This document shows positions 43,115-52,144 of a stretch of 64,000 nucleotides of DNA, in pieces. The stretch is from Prevotella sp. (GTDB taxonomy: Bacteria > Bacteroidota > Bacteroidia > Bacteroidales > Bacteroidaceae): assembly GCA_024695815.1 (NCBI GenBank), contig JAILHK010000034.1:124001-188000 (forward strand), in the 5' to 3' direction. Positions within the stretch are counted from its first letter, which is position 1. The number at the start of each line of letters is the position of its first letter. A program made the translations under genes and the position numbers. The notes below the pieces were generated by a model, which saw nothing but the letters and a program-made list of their open reading frames with translations, was not told the origin of the DNA and did no database searches.

Positions 43115-46100
43115 TGCTTGTGGGCTTCAACCCATTTACGTGCATTGACAAATGCCTCAATCCAAGGCGTTACTTCATCGTTGCGGCGGTCAGCAGGATA
43201 CCAAGCGTTCTGCCAGGGGAATACGGCACGCTCCAGGTGAGGCATCATGCACAGATGACGTCCATCCTCAGAGCAGATACCTGCCACGTTATAGTCAGAA
43301 CCGTTGGGGTTAGCGGGATAGCCGGCGTAGTTGTACTTGGCAATCACGTTGTATGCGCTCTCAGCCTCGGGCAACTGGAACTTACCCTCTCCGTGGGCTA
43401 CCCACAGACCGAGCTTGTTGCCACTCAGCGAACCGAACATCACGCTGTTGTTCTGAGGAATGCTCAGGCTGATAAACTCACTCTCGAACTTATGAGAGTC
43501 ATTGTGCAGCATCTTAGCACCCTTTGCGCCGGTAAGACCGAGCTCAACCATCAGCTGACAACCGTTACAGATACCCAGTGACAGGGTGTCCTTGCGGGCA
43601 TAGAACTTGTCCAGAGCTTCCTTGGCCTTGGGGTTGAAGAGGAAGGCACCAGCCCATCCCTTAGCCGAACCAAGTACGTCTGAGTTAGAGAAACCACCAC
43701 AGAACACGATCATGTTGATATCCTCGAGTGTCTCGCGACCAGAAATTAGGTCGGTCATCATCACGTCCTTCACATCGAAGCCGGCCAGGTACAGGCAGTA
43801 GGCCATCTCGCGCTCACCATTGGTACCCTTCTCACGGATGATAGCAGCCTTGATGCCTGAAGGCTGACGGCGGTCGGCAGAGATGCCGTACTGAGCCAGC
43901 TTACCAGTAAAGTCCTTGTTGAACTGCATCTCGATGGGCTGCTTCTTATAGTTCTCGAAGCGCTCCTTGGCCTTGCCGTTGAAGCTCTGCTTGCGGTCGA
44001 GCAGGTAAGACGTCTTGTACCAGGTGTCGCGCAGGGCATCGATATCGAAGGTCAGCTCCTTGTCGCCAGCCTTTACAACGATGTTGCGGCTCTCGGGTAC
44101 CGAGTAACCAATCTTAGCAAAGCCTACGCCCAGCTCTTCCATGAAGTCGGCAAACTCCTGCTTGTGCTCATCGCTTACCTCGATAACCACGCCTGGATTC
44201 TCTGCGAACAGAGCCTTTACTACATCGCCTTCCTTGCAGATGTCGTGCAGGTTGATATGCAGACCGCCCTTCTGGTTGGCAAAGCACATCTCGAGCAGGG
44301 TGGTGATAAGACCACCGGCAGAGATATCGTGACCAGCCATAATCCAACCACGGTTAATCATCTCCTGAACAGCCATGAAGGCATCGGCAAAGTATTCGGC
44401 GTTCTTTACCGTAGGTACATCGTCGCCTACCTTACCCAGACTCTGGGCAAAGGCTGAACCACCCAGGTGTTGCTCGTCGAACGAGAAGTCGATATGATAG
44501 AGTGATGCGTTCTTGTCGTTGACCAATACAGGTGATACCACCTTTTTGATGTCAGAAACCTCACCACCGGCAGATACGATCACGGTTCCCGGAGAGATAA
44601 TTTTCTCACCGTTAGGATACTGCTGACTCAAAGACAGCGAGTCCTTACCTGTTGGTACGTTGATGTGCAGCTCGAAGCAGAAATCTGAGAGCGCCTTTAC
44701 ACCGGCATACAGACGGGCATCCTCGCCCTCCTGCGAGCGACAAGGCCACATCCAGTTGGCAGAGAGACTCAGCGAGTCCATACCGTCGGCCAGAGGAGCC
44801 CAGACAATGTTGGTCAGTGCCTCGGCAACAGACAGAACCGAACCGGCAGCTGGGTTAGCCAGACCTGCCTGAGGTGCATGCCCCAGAGCTGTTGCGATAC
44901 CCTTCACACCACGATAGTCGAGGGCAACAACACCACAGTCGCTCAAAGGCAACTGAATCTCACCCTGGCACTGCTGACGGGCAATCTTACCCGTTACCGA
45001 ACGGTCCACCTTGTTGGTCAACCAGTCCTTACAAGCCACAGCCTCAAGCTGGAGCACGCGGTCGAGGTATTCATTAATCTTATCCTGGCTGTAGGTCACG
45101 TCGTCATAATGACGCTCTACAGTATTGTCCTTCATGATAGTCTTTGGAGAGTGACCGAACATCTGAGCCACGTCAAGGTCGAAAGGTTTTACGCCATCGC
45201 CCTGCTTGAACGAGAAGTGGGCATCGCCAGTGGTCTCACCGACTACATACAGCGGAGCACGCTCGCGTTCAGCAATCTTACGTACATGCTCAATGTGCTT
45301 CTCGTCGATGAGCAGACCCATGCGCTCCTGACTCTCGTTGGCAATAATCTCTTTGCTTGAGAGGGTCTTGTCGCCGATAGGCAACTTGGTCATATCGATT
45401 TCACCGCCACACTCCTCAACAAGCTCTGACAAGCAGTTCAGGTGACCGGCAGAACCGTGGTCGTGGATACTTACAACGGGGTTTACATCCTCCTCGCAGA
45501 GTGCACGAACCAGGTTGTAGGCGCGCTTCTGCATCTCGGGGTTGGCACGCTGAACGGCATTCAGCTCGATACCGTTGCTGTAACGACCGGTATCTACTGA
45601 CGATACCGAACCGCCACCAAGACCGATGCGGTAGTTGTCACCACCTACCACTACCACCTTGTTGCCTTTCTGAGGCTCCTTCTTTAGACAGTCGCGCTTG
45701 GTGCCGTAGCCCACACCACCAGCCAGCATGATTACCTTGTCGTAAGCATACTTGGTGTCGTTGGGCTCCTGGTGCTCGAAGGTGAGCACAGAACCACAGA
45801 TCAGAGGCTGACCGAACTTGTTGCCGAAGTCAGAAGCACCGTTCGAAGCCTTAATCAGAATCTGTTCAGGGGTCTGATACAGCCACTGACGCACGGGCAG
45901 AATACTCTCCCAGTCGCGAGTCAGCTTGTCATCGTCGGTCAAACGGGGATAAGCGGTCATATAAACGGCTGTTCCGGCGATAGGCCATGAACCGACGCCA
46001 CCACCCATACGGTCGCGAATCTCACCACCGGTACCTGTAGCGGCACCGTTGAATGGCTCTACGGTAGTGGGGAAGTTGTGGGTCTCGGCTTTCAGCGAAA

Positions 46101-46824
46101 TCACGCTCTCGATGTCCTTCACCTGGAAGTAGTCGCTGGTGCTCTGGTCTTTTGGAGCAAACTGCTCTACCACGGGGCCTTGAGCAAAAGCCACATTATC
46201 CTTATAGGCAGAGAGAATCTTGTTGGGGTTCTCCTGCGTTGTCTTCTTAATCATGGCGAAGAGCGAGTTCTCCATCTCCTTGCCGTCGATGATAAATGTA
46301 CCACCGAAAATCTTATGACGGCAGTGCTCCGAGTTGATCTGGGCGAAACCGAAGATCTCAGAGTCGGTCAATGGACGGCCGTTCTGCTTCTCCAGTCCGT
46401 GCAGGTATTCAATCTCCTCAGGACTCAGGGCCAGACCCTCCTGCTCGTTGTATTCCTCCAGGTTGTCCACATACTTGATGGGCTCTGGTTTGATGTTGAT
46501 GGTGAAGATATCCTGATTCAGTCCTTCATACATGCGCTGCAGCATCTCGTCGTGCTCAGCATCTTTCGAGTCAACAGCAAAGTACTCTTCTATACGAGAA
46601 ATGCCGCTGAGTCCCATGTTCTGAGTAATCTCAACAGCATTCGTTGACCAAGGGGTCACCATTTCGCGACGTGGACCGACGAAGAATCCTTCCATCGTCT
46701 GGGCGTCAACAGGCTCGGCGTTGCCGTAGAGCCAACAAAGTTCCTGAACTTCTGCTTGGTTGAGCTGATGATCCACCTCGGTGGCTATCACGCTCTTAGC
46801 GGGTGTTTTGAAGAAAAGAATCAT
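43111..46824 (-). CDS. purL: Phosphoribosylformylglycinamidine synthase, large fused form
   Basis: This enzyme converts FGAR plus glutamine to FGAM in purine synthesis. The 1237-residue protein is the single-chain form: a linker domain with EHCRHKIFGG, two AIRS-like halves (SLKAETHNFPTTVEPFNGAATGTGGEIRD), and a C-terminal glutaminase domain with LGICNGCQLMVELG carrying the catalytic Cys. It heads an operon with the two chromate-type genes and diverges from murF-alr across a region with repeated operators. Confidence 0.97.
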   Translation of the reverse strand: MILFFKTPAKSVIATEVDHQLNQAEVQELCWLYGNAEPVDAQTMEGFFVGPRREMVTPWSTNAVEITQNMGLSGISRIEEYFAVDSKDAEHDEMLQRMYEGLNQDIFTINIKPEPIKYVDNLEEYNEQEGLALSPEEIEYLHGLEKQNGRPLTDSEIFGFAQINSEHCRHKIFGGTFIIDGKEMENSLFAMIKKTTQENPNKILSAYKDNVAFAQGPVVEQFAPKDQSTSDYFQVKDIESVISLKAETHNFPTTVEPFNGAATGTGGEIRDRMGGGVGSWPIAGTAVYMTAYPRLTDDDKLTRDWESILPVRQWLYQTPEQILIKASNGASDFGNKFGQPLICGSVLTFEHQEPNDTKYAYDKVIMLAGGVGYGTKRDCLKKEPQKGNKVVVVGGDNYRIGLGGGSVSSVDTGRYSNGIELNAVQRANPEMQKRAYNLVRALCEEDVNPVVSIHDHGSAGHLNCLSELVEECGGEIDMTKLPIGDKTLSSKEIIANESQERMGLLIDEKHIEHVRKIAERERAPLYVVGETTGDAHFSFKQGDGVKPFDLDVAQMFGHSPKTIMKDNTVERHYDDVTYSQDKINEYLDRVLQLEAVACKDWLTNKVDRSVTGKIARQQCQGEIQLPLSDCGVVALDYRGVKGIATALGHAPQAGLANPAAGSVLSVAEALTNIVWAPLADGMDSLSLSANWMWPCRSQEGEDARLYAGVKALSDFCFELHINVPTGKDSLSLSQQYPNGEKIISPGTVIVSAGGEVSDIKKVVSPVLVNDKNASLYHIDFSFDEQHLGGSAFAQSLGKVGDDVPTVKNAEYFADAFMAVQEMINRGWIMAGHDISAGGLITTLLEMCFANQKGGLHINLHDICKEGDVVKALFAENPGVVIEVSDEHKQEFADFMEELGVGFAKIGYSVPESRNIVVKAGDKELTFDIDALRDTWYKTSYLLDRKQSFNGKAKERFENYKKQPIEMQFNKDFTGKLAQYGISADRRQPSGIKAAIIREKGTNGEREMAYCLYLAGFDVKDVMMTDLISGRETLEDINMIVFCGGFSNSDVLGSAKGWAGAFLFNPKAKEALDKFYARKDTLSLGICNGCQLMVELGLTGAKGAKMLHNDSHKFESEFISLSIPQNNSVMFGSLSGNKLGLWVAHGEGKFQLPEAESAYNVIAKYNYAGYPANPNGSDYNVAGICSEDGRHLCMMPHLERAVFPWQNAWYPADRRNDEVTPWIEAFVNARKWVEAHKQ

Positions 46825-46868
46825 AATATCTTATTAACCTTATTAATATAGATGATTTAAATTTGCTG

Positions 46869-46899
46869 CAAAGGTACAAAAAAACGATTGAACGCCAAA
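46869..46899 (-). promoter_or_regulatory. Promoter of purL
   Basis: On the reverse strand TTTG (46896-46899), spacer 19, TACCTTTG (46869-46876), about 45 bp before the start codon. The -33 end touches the left arm of an inverted repeat. Confidence 0.75.
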
Positions 46900-46962
46900 A
46901 AAATATAGCTATAATCCGACGAATTATTCCGATAATCGCATCAATTATAGCTATATTTTTTT
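46897..46962. promoter_or_regulatory. 19-bp inverted repeat with twin TATAGCTATA sites, likely operator
   Basis: AAAAAAATATAGCTATAAT (46897-46915) is the exact reverse complement of 46944-46962. Each arm contains the palindrome TATAGCTATA, centred at 46908.5 and 46950.5, which is 42 bp or four helical turns apart. The arms touch the -33 elements of both divergent promoters. Confidence 0.7.
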
Positions 46963-46991
46963 TGCGATTATATGAAAACTTAGTATCTTTG
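46961..46991 (+). promoter_or_regulatory. Promoter of murF-alr
   Basis: TTTG (46961-46964), spacer 19, TATCTTTG (46984-46991), 29 bp before the ATG at 47021. Confidence 0.75.
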
Positions 46992-47020
46992 CAGCCAAAA
47001 TAAGACGTAAATAGAATACG

Positions 47021-49480
47021 ATGACTTACACAATAGAGAAAGTAACGACGCTCATAGGTGCACGTCGTTACGGAGAGAGTGATACCACCGTTGGGTGGCT
47101 TTTGACAGACAGCCGTTCACTTTGTTTTCCTGAACAGACTCTATTCTTCGCTTTGCGCACCAAACGCAATGACGGACATAAGTATATTGACGAGCTTTAC
47201 CGCCGCGGTGTTCGATCGTTTGTTGTCGAGCAGGTGCCGGCCGACCGTGAAGCTAACTATCCCGACGCCAACTTCCTGAAAGTGCCCTCGCCACTGGCTG
47301 CTTTGCAGCGCCTGGCCGAGCGCCATCGCGACGAGTTCGACATCCCCGTTGTGGGCATCACAGGCTCTAACGGTAAGACGTGGGTCAAGGAGTGGCTCTA
47401 CCAGTTGCTAATGCCTTCGATGAAGGTGACGCGTTCTCCGCGTAGTTTTAACTCGCAGATTGGCGTGCCCTTGTCGGTATGGCTGCTCAACGAGCAGACC
47501 AAGGTGGCTCTGTTCGAGGCTGGTATCAGCGAACCCGGCGAGATGCTGTCGCTCCACGACATCATCCAGCCTACCATCGGCGTGCTCACCTCTTTAGGTT
47601 CGGCACATCAGGAGAATTTCCGCTCTATGGACGAGAAGTGCATGGAGAAATTGCAGCTCTTCCGCAACACGCAGGCAGTGGTCTATCCCTCTGACGATGA
47701 CACCGTTAGTCGTTGCGTGCGCCGTTCGCAGTATCAGGGCGAACGCATCGGTTGGTCGCGCTACAGCGAGAAGGCTCCGATGTATGTCAAGGTCGATGAT
47801 CGCCACATCTCATATATATATAAAGGTGTAGAGGGTGCCTTCGATATTCCTTTTGCCGATGAGGCTAGCATCGAGAACTCTATTACCTGTGCCACGGTGG
47901 CACTCTATCTGGGACTCACCCCCGAGGAGATTGCCGAGCGCATGTCGCAGTTGGAACCTATTGCCATGCGACTGGAGGTGAAGGAGGGACAGCGCGGACT
48001 CACGCTGATCAACGACTCCTACAACAGCGACATCAACTCGCTTGACATTGCACTCGACTTTATGAACCGTCGCCCAGAACTGAAAGAGAAGGCTAAGACA
48101 CTAATCCTGAGCGATATCTATCAGAGTGGCGAGTCGCCTGTCGAGCTCTATGGCGAGGTGTCCGACCTGCTCGTGAAGCGAGGCATTGACCGTTTCATCG
48201 GCATCGGTCCCGAGATTGCATCGCAGGCCAACCGCATCGCCGTCGAGAAGAAATGGTTCTTCACAACTGTCGATGAGTTCCTGCAGAGTCAGCTGTTCCA
48301 TACACTCCACGACCAGATTCTCTTGTTGAAAGGTGCTCGCTCGTTTGGCTTTGAACACATCAGCGAGCTCCTGGAACAGAAGGTTCACGAGACCATCCTC
48401 GAGGTGGACCTCAATGCTGTGGTTGATAACCTGAACCACTACCGCTCGTTCATGAAGCCTGGCACCAAGATGGTGTGCATGATCAAGGCCGACGCCTATG
48501 GCGCAGGTGCCGTAGAGATTGCCAAGACACTGCAGGATCACCGTGTGGACTACCTGGCCGTGGCCGTGGCCGACGAGGGCGTGACGCTGCGTAAGGCAGG
48601 TATCACCCAGAATATCATTGTCATGAATCCCGAGATGTCGTCTTTCAAGACGCTGTTCGACTACGACCTTGAGCCCGAGGTGTATTCTTTCCGACTGATG
48701 GAGGCTCTCATCAATGCTGCTAGCAAACAGGGTATCACGGGATGGCCTGTTCACATGAAGCTCGATACGGGCATGCACCGTTTGGGCTTTGACCCTGAAC
48801 ACGACATGGAACGACTCATCGACTGTCTGAAACACCAGCAGGCTATCATTCCTCGTTCGGTGTTCTCGCATTTCGTAGGTTCCGACAGCGACGACTTCGA
48901 TGCCTTCTCGGCTCATCAGTTTGAACTGTTCGACAAGGCCAGTCGCCAACTGCAAGACGCCTTCCAGCATAAGATACTGCGCCATATGGACAACTCAGCC
49001 GGTATCGAGCACTTCCCCGAGCGACAGATGGACATGTGTCGTCTGGGCATTGGTCTTTATGGTGTGGATCCTCGCACCAACCAGATGCTCTCTACCGTCT
49101 CTACGCTGAAGACCACCATCCTGCAGATGCGTCGTGTCAAGGCTGGCGACAGCGTAGGCTATAGTCGGAAGACCATTCTGGAGCGCGACAGCATGATTGC
49201 TGCTATACCTATTGGCTATGCCGATGGCTTGAATCGTCATCTGGGCAATCGTCATGGCTATTGTCTGGTGAATGGTCAAAAGGCGCCCTACGTTGGCAAT
49301 ATCTGTATGGACGTTGCCATGATTGATGTCACAGATATCGACTGTCACGAGGGCGACAGCGTCGAGATATTTGGCAAGAACCTGCCTGTCACGGTGCTCA
49401 GCGACACCATCGACACCATCCCCTACGAGGTGCTGACCGGTGTCTCAAACCGCGTGAAGAGAATTTATTTTCAGGATTAA
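47021..49480 (+). CDS. murF-alr: Bifunctional MurF ligase / alanine racemase
   Basis: An 819-residue fusion typical of Bacteroidota. The N-terminal half is MurF, adding D-Ala-D-Ala to UDP-MurNAc-tripeptide: P-loop GSNGKT at residues 115-120, and NDSYNSDINSLD. The C-terminal half (from about residue 455) is alanine racemase: the PLP lysine Lys489 in MIKADAYGAGA, KLDTGMHRLGFD, and GNICMDVAMIDVTD. The fusion links D-Ala production with its use in the cell-wall precursor. It is a single-gene unit ending at a strong terminator. Confidence 0.97.
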   Translation: MTYTIEKVTTLIGARRYGESDTTVGWLLTDSRSLCFPEQTLFFALRTKRNDGHKYIDELYRRGVRSFVVEQVPADREANYPDANFLKVPSPLAALQRLAERHRDEFDIPVVGITGSNGKTWVKEWLYQLLMPSMKVTRSPRSFNSQIGVPLSVWLLNEQTKVALFEAGISEPGEMLSLHDIIQPTIGVLTSLGSAHQENFRSMDEKCMEKLQLFRNTQAVVYPSDDDTVSRCVRRSQYQGERIGWSRYSEKAPMYVKVDDRHISYIYKGVEGAFDIPFADEASIENSITCATVALYLGLTPEEIAERMSQLEPIAMRLEVKEGQRGLTLINDSYNSDINSLDIALDFMNRRPELKEKAKTLILSDIYQSGESPVELYGEVSDLLVKRGIDRFIGIGPEIASQANRIAVEKKWFFTTVDEFLQSQLFHTLHDQILLLKGARSFGFEHISELLEQKVHETILEVDLNAVVDNLNHYRSFMKPGTKMVCMIKADAYGAGAVEIAKTLQDHRVDYLAVAVADEGVTLRKAGITQNIIVMNPEMSSFKTLFDYDLEPEVYSFRLMEALINAASKQGITGWPVHMKLDTGMHRLGFDPEHDMERLIDCLKHQQAIIPRSVFSHFVGSDSDDFDAFSAHQFELFDKASRQLQDAFQHKILRHMDNSAGIEHFPERQMDMCRLGIGLYGVDPRTNQMLSTVSTLKTTILQMRRVKAGDSVGYSRKTILERDSMIAAIPIGYADGLNRHLGNRHGYCLVNGQKAPYVGNICMDVAMIDVTDIDCHEGDSVEIFGKNLPVTVLSDTIDTIPYEVLTGVSNRVKRIYFQD

Positions 49481-49508
49481 GAAAGATTAGTTAAAACCTC
49501 ACCCCCGG

Positions 49509-49530
49509 CCCCTCTCTGAGGGGAGAGGGG
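49509..49530. repeat. CCCCTCTC/GAGAGGGG palindromic repeat
   Basis: CCCCTCTC (49509-49516) pairs with GAGAGGGG (49523-49530) around TGAGGG. A related CCCCTC/GAGGGG palindrome occurs in frame inside the GH2 gene at 55776-55788. Confidence 0.65.
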
Positions 49531-49545
49531 AGTTATAGGATATGG

Positions 49546-49588
49546 GCGCGCCGACCTTTTCTTCTAAAGGTCGGCGCGCTTCTTTTTT
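49546..49588 (+). terminator. Terminator of murF-alr
   Basis: GCGCGCCGACCTTT (49546-49559) pairs perfectly with AAAGGTCGGCGCGC (49566-49579), followed by a T-rich run to 49588. A further small hairpin, GCCTCGGC/GCCGAGGC, lies at 49638-49656 before the next promoter. Confidence 0.92.
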
Positions 49589-49697
49589 GCTTGCTTTTGG
49601 CCCTCAGGCCCTCCGCTCCTTGCTCCCTTCGCCGTAGGCCTCGGCTTGGCCGAGGCATTAAATTTGCTAAAAATTTTCGTGTTTACGATTATTGTTG

Positions 49698-49705
49698 TAT
49701 CTTTG
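49698..49705 (+). promoter_or_regulatory. -7 element of the uronate operon
   Basis: TATCTTTG followed by GCAC, 66 bp before the EIIC-like start. No TTTG at the usual spacing, so an activator may be needed. Confidence 0.55.
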
Positions 49706-49771
49706 CACAGGCTAAGAGAAAACCTGGCCAAACAACTACACTAAAACAAATAATTTTTTTATAAAGATAAG

Positions 49772-51136
49772 ATGGAACAAGTTTTCAGTTACATTATCAA
49801 TTTGGGAGCCTCGGTCATGATGCCGATACTCTTTACTGTCATTGGCCTTTGCATCGGCATGAAGTTTGGAAAGGCCATCAAGAGCGGTCTCTTTGTAGGC
49901 GTGGGATTTATTGGCTTGAATGTTGTCACGAAATTGCTCACCGACAACTTCACCTCTCCGCTTGAAGGAATCTCCGAACTCTATGACCTGGCACTCAGCG
50001 TGTTTGATATGGGCTGGCCTGCAGCAGCTGCTGTGGCCTATAACACAGCCGTAGGCGCACTGATCATACCTATCTTGTTGGGTGTCAACTTCCTGTTGCT
50101 CTTCACCAAGTGCACCCGCACGGTGAATATTGACTTGTGGAACTACTGGCATTTTGCCTTTATTGGCGCCGTGGCCTACTTCGTGATGGACAAGTCTTTG
50201 GCATGGGGCTATTTCGCAGCCATTGTGTGCTATGTGGTCACGCTGGTCATGGCCGACCTCACCGCCGATAAGTTCCAGAAGCACTACGACCTGCCAGGCA
50301 TCTCTATCCCTCAACCTTTTTGCCAGAGTTTCACGCCGTTTGCCGTGCTCATCAACAAGGCACTCGACATGATTCCCGGGTTCTCGAAGCTTGATGTCGA
50401 TGCCGAGGGACTGAAGAAAAAGTTCGGCGTGTTGGGCGAACCACTGGTGTTGGGTGTCATCGTAGGTGCTCTGATAGGCATTGCTGCCCAGCTCGACGTC
50501 AAGAAAGTGTTGGTTCTTGGTGTCACGATGGGCGCCGTCATGGAGCTCATTCCCCGCATCACCTCGCTCTTCATCGATGGCTTGAAGCCTATTGCCGAGA
50601 AGACTCAGGAGGTGGTGAAGCAGAAGTTCAGTGGCAAGAAAGTATATATTGGCATGTCGCCAGCTTTGGTCATCGGTCATCCCACGACGCTGGTGTGCTC
50701 TGTCATCCTGATTCCTGTCATCCTGGTCATTGCTGTTGCGCTACCGGGCAATCAGTTCCTGCCCCTGGCATCGCTGGCAGGCATGTTCTATATCTTCCCC
50801 CTCGTTCTCCCATATACCAAGGGCAATGTGGTGAAGACGCTCATCATCGGTCTTGTGGCTCTGATGATTGGCCTTTACTTCGTGACCGACATGGCACCAG
50901 CTTTCACGCAGGCAGCCCACGAAGTGTATGAGGCTACGAAGAACGATGCCGCCAAGATTCCCGCGGGCTTCGAGGCCGGCGCACTCGACTTTGCCTCGTC
51001 GCTCTTCGGATGGGTCATCTATAAGTGCGTCAGTTCGTTGGAGTATGTGGGCATGGGCTTGCTGAGTGGCGTTGCCGTGGTGATGCTCTTCATCAATCGC
51101 CGTCGCATCGTGGCCGACGAGAAAGTCAATCAATAG
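49772..51136 (+). CDS. PTS EIIC-like transporter of the galactitol family
   Basis: A 454-residue inner-membrane protein with about 10-12 helices, similar in length and pattern to GatC-type EIIC proteins (MPILFTVIGLCIGMKFGKAIKSGL, the SIPQPFCQSFTPFAVLINKALDMIPG loop, ALVIGHPTTLVCSVILIP). No EIIA, EIIB, HPr or enzyme I gene lies in the window, and Bacteroidota generally lack a sugar PTS, so it may work as an ordinary secondary carrier. It starts an operon with kduI and an ExuT-like gene, pointing to a uronate or keto-deoxy-uronate substrate, which is inference. Confidence 0.8.
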   Translation: MEQVFSYIINLGASVMMPILFTVIGLCIGMKFGKAIKSGLFVGVGFIGLNVVTKLLTDNFTSPLEGISELYDLALSVFDMGWPAAAAVAYNTAVGALIIPILLGVNFLLLFTKCTRTVNIDLWNYWHFAFIGAVAYFVMDKSLAWGYFAAIVCYVVTLVMADLTADKFQKHYDLPGISIPQPFCQSFTPFAVLINKALDMIPGFSKLDVDAEGLKKKFGVLGEPLVLGVIVGALIGIAAQLDVKKVLVLGVTMGAVMELIPRITSLFIDGLKPIAEKTQEVVKQKFSGKKVYIGMSPALVIGHPTTLVCSVILIPVILVIAVALPGNQFLPLASLAGMFYIFPLVLPYTKGNVVKTLIIGLVALMIGLYFVTDMAPAFTQAAHEVYEATKNDAAKIPAGFEAGALDFASSLFGWVIYKCVSSLEYVGMGLLSGVAVVMLFINRRRIVADEKVNQ

Positions 51137-51163
51137 TCATCTGAAAACTAAAACAATAGAAGC

Positions 51164-52138
51164 ATGAAAAAAGTAATCATGAGTTTTGCCCTGCTGATGG
51201 GCGCATGGGGTGCCAATGCCCAACAGACCGTGAACTTCCAGACGGCCTGCCATCCTGAGGATGTGAAGCACTACGATACGAAGACGCTCCGTGAGCGCTT
51301 CGTGATGGAGAAGGTGATGGAAGCCGACAAGATCAATCTGACCTATTCGCATTACGACCGCTTCATCTTTGGTGGCGCCATGCCTGTTGCCAAGACGTTG
51401 AAGCTGGAGAACTTCCAGGAGCTGGGTCTCGATGTGGATCCCACCATCAAGGACAAGTATTTCCTTTATAACCGTGAACTCGGCGTGGTGAACTGCGGCG
51501 AGGGCGATGGCGTGGTGATTGTCGATGGCAAGGAGTATGCTCTGGCTCCCAAAGAGGCACTCTACATCGGTCGTGGACATATTGCTAAGGGCAAAGATGT
51601 CAATAAGGAGGTGCTCTTCCGTTCGAAGGATGCCCAGAAACCTGCTAAGTTCTACCTGAACTCGGCTACTGCCCATCAGCACTACAAGACGCAGTGGATC
51701 ACGCTCGATGGGCGTAAGGGCTCATTGAAGGCTGCCGTCTGGGGACCAGTAGGCTCGCTGGAGGAGTGCAACAACCGCACCGTGTATAAGCTCATCGTGA
51801 ACGACGTGCTGGAAGAGGGCCCCTGCCAGTTGCAGCTGGGACTGACACAGCTGAACCCTGGCGCTGCCTGGAACACCATGCCGCCCCATACCCATGGTCG
51901 TCGCATTGAGGCCTACTACTATTTCAACCTGCCTCAAGACCAGACCATCGCTCACGTGATGGGTCAGCCCGAGGAGAGTCGTGTGGTGTGGTTGCACAAC
52001 GAGCAGGCCATCATGAGTCCTGAATGGAGCATCCATGCTGCTGCCGGTACCTATTACTATACCTTTATCTGGGGTATGGCAGGCGAGAACCTCTACTATA
52101 ACGACAAAGACAACATTCCCGTAATTGATATCCGTTAA
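51164..52138 (+). CDS. kduI: 5-dehydro-4-deoxy-D-glucuronate isomerase with signal peptide
   Basis: KduI converts 5-keto-4-deoxyuronate, formed from unsaturated uronates after lyase action, to 2,5-diketo-3-deoxygluconate. The 324-residue protein keeps family marks: [27 protein letters not shown], the metal-site stretch [18 protein letters not shown], and [18 protein letters not shown]. Unlike the cytoplasmic E. coli enzyme of about 278 residues it begins [20 protein letters not shown], a good signal peptide cut after NAQ, so it should act in the periplasm. It lies 27 bp after the EIIC-like gene and 6 bp before the MFS gene. Confidence 0.92.
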   Translation: MKKVIMSFALLMGAWGANAQQTVNFQTACHPEDVKHYDTKTLRERFVMEKVMEADKINLTYSHYDRFIFGGAMPVAKTLKLENFQELGLDVDPTIKDKYFLYNRELGVVNCGEGDGVVIVDGKEYALAPKEALYIGRGHIAKGKDVNKEVLFRSKDAQKPAKFYLNSATAHQHYKTQWITLDGRKGSLKAAVWGPVGSLEECNNRTVYKLIVNDVLEEGPCQLQLGLTQLNPGAAWNTMPPHTHGRRIEAYYYFNLPQDQTIAHVMGQPEESRVVWLHNEQAIMSPEWSIHAAAGTYYYTFIWGMAGENLYYNDKDNIPVIDIR

Positions 52139-52144
52139 CGCATC

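Noticed and set aside
49495..49771. Possible small RNA or tRNA in the 291-bp gap.
   Set aside because: Only hairpins and a promoter are seen; no cloverleaf or known RNA pattern was recognised.
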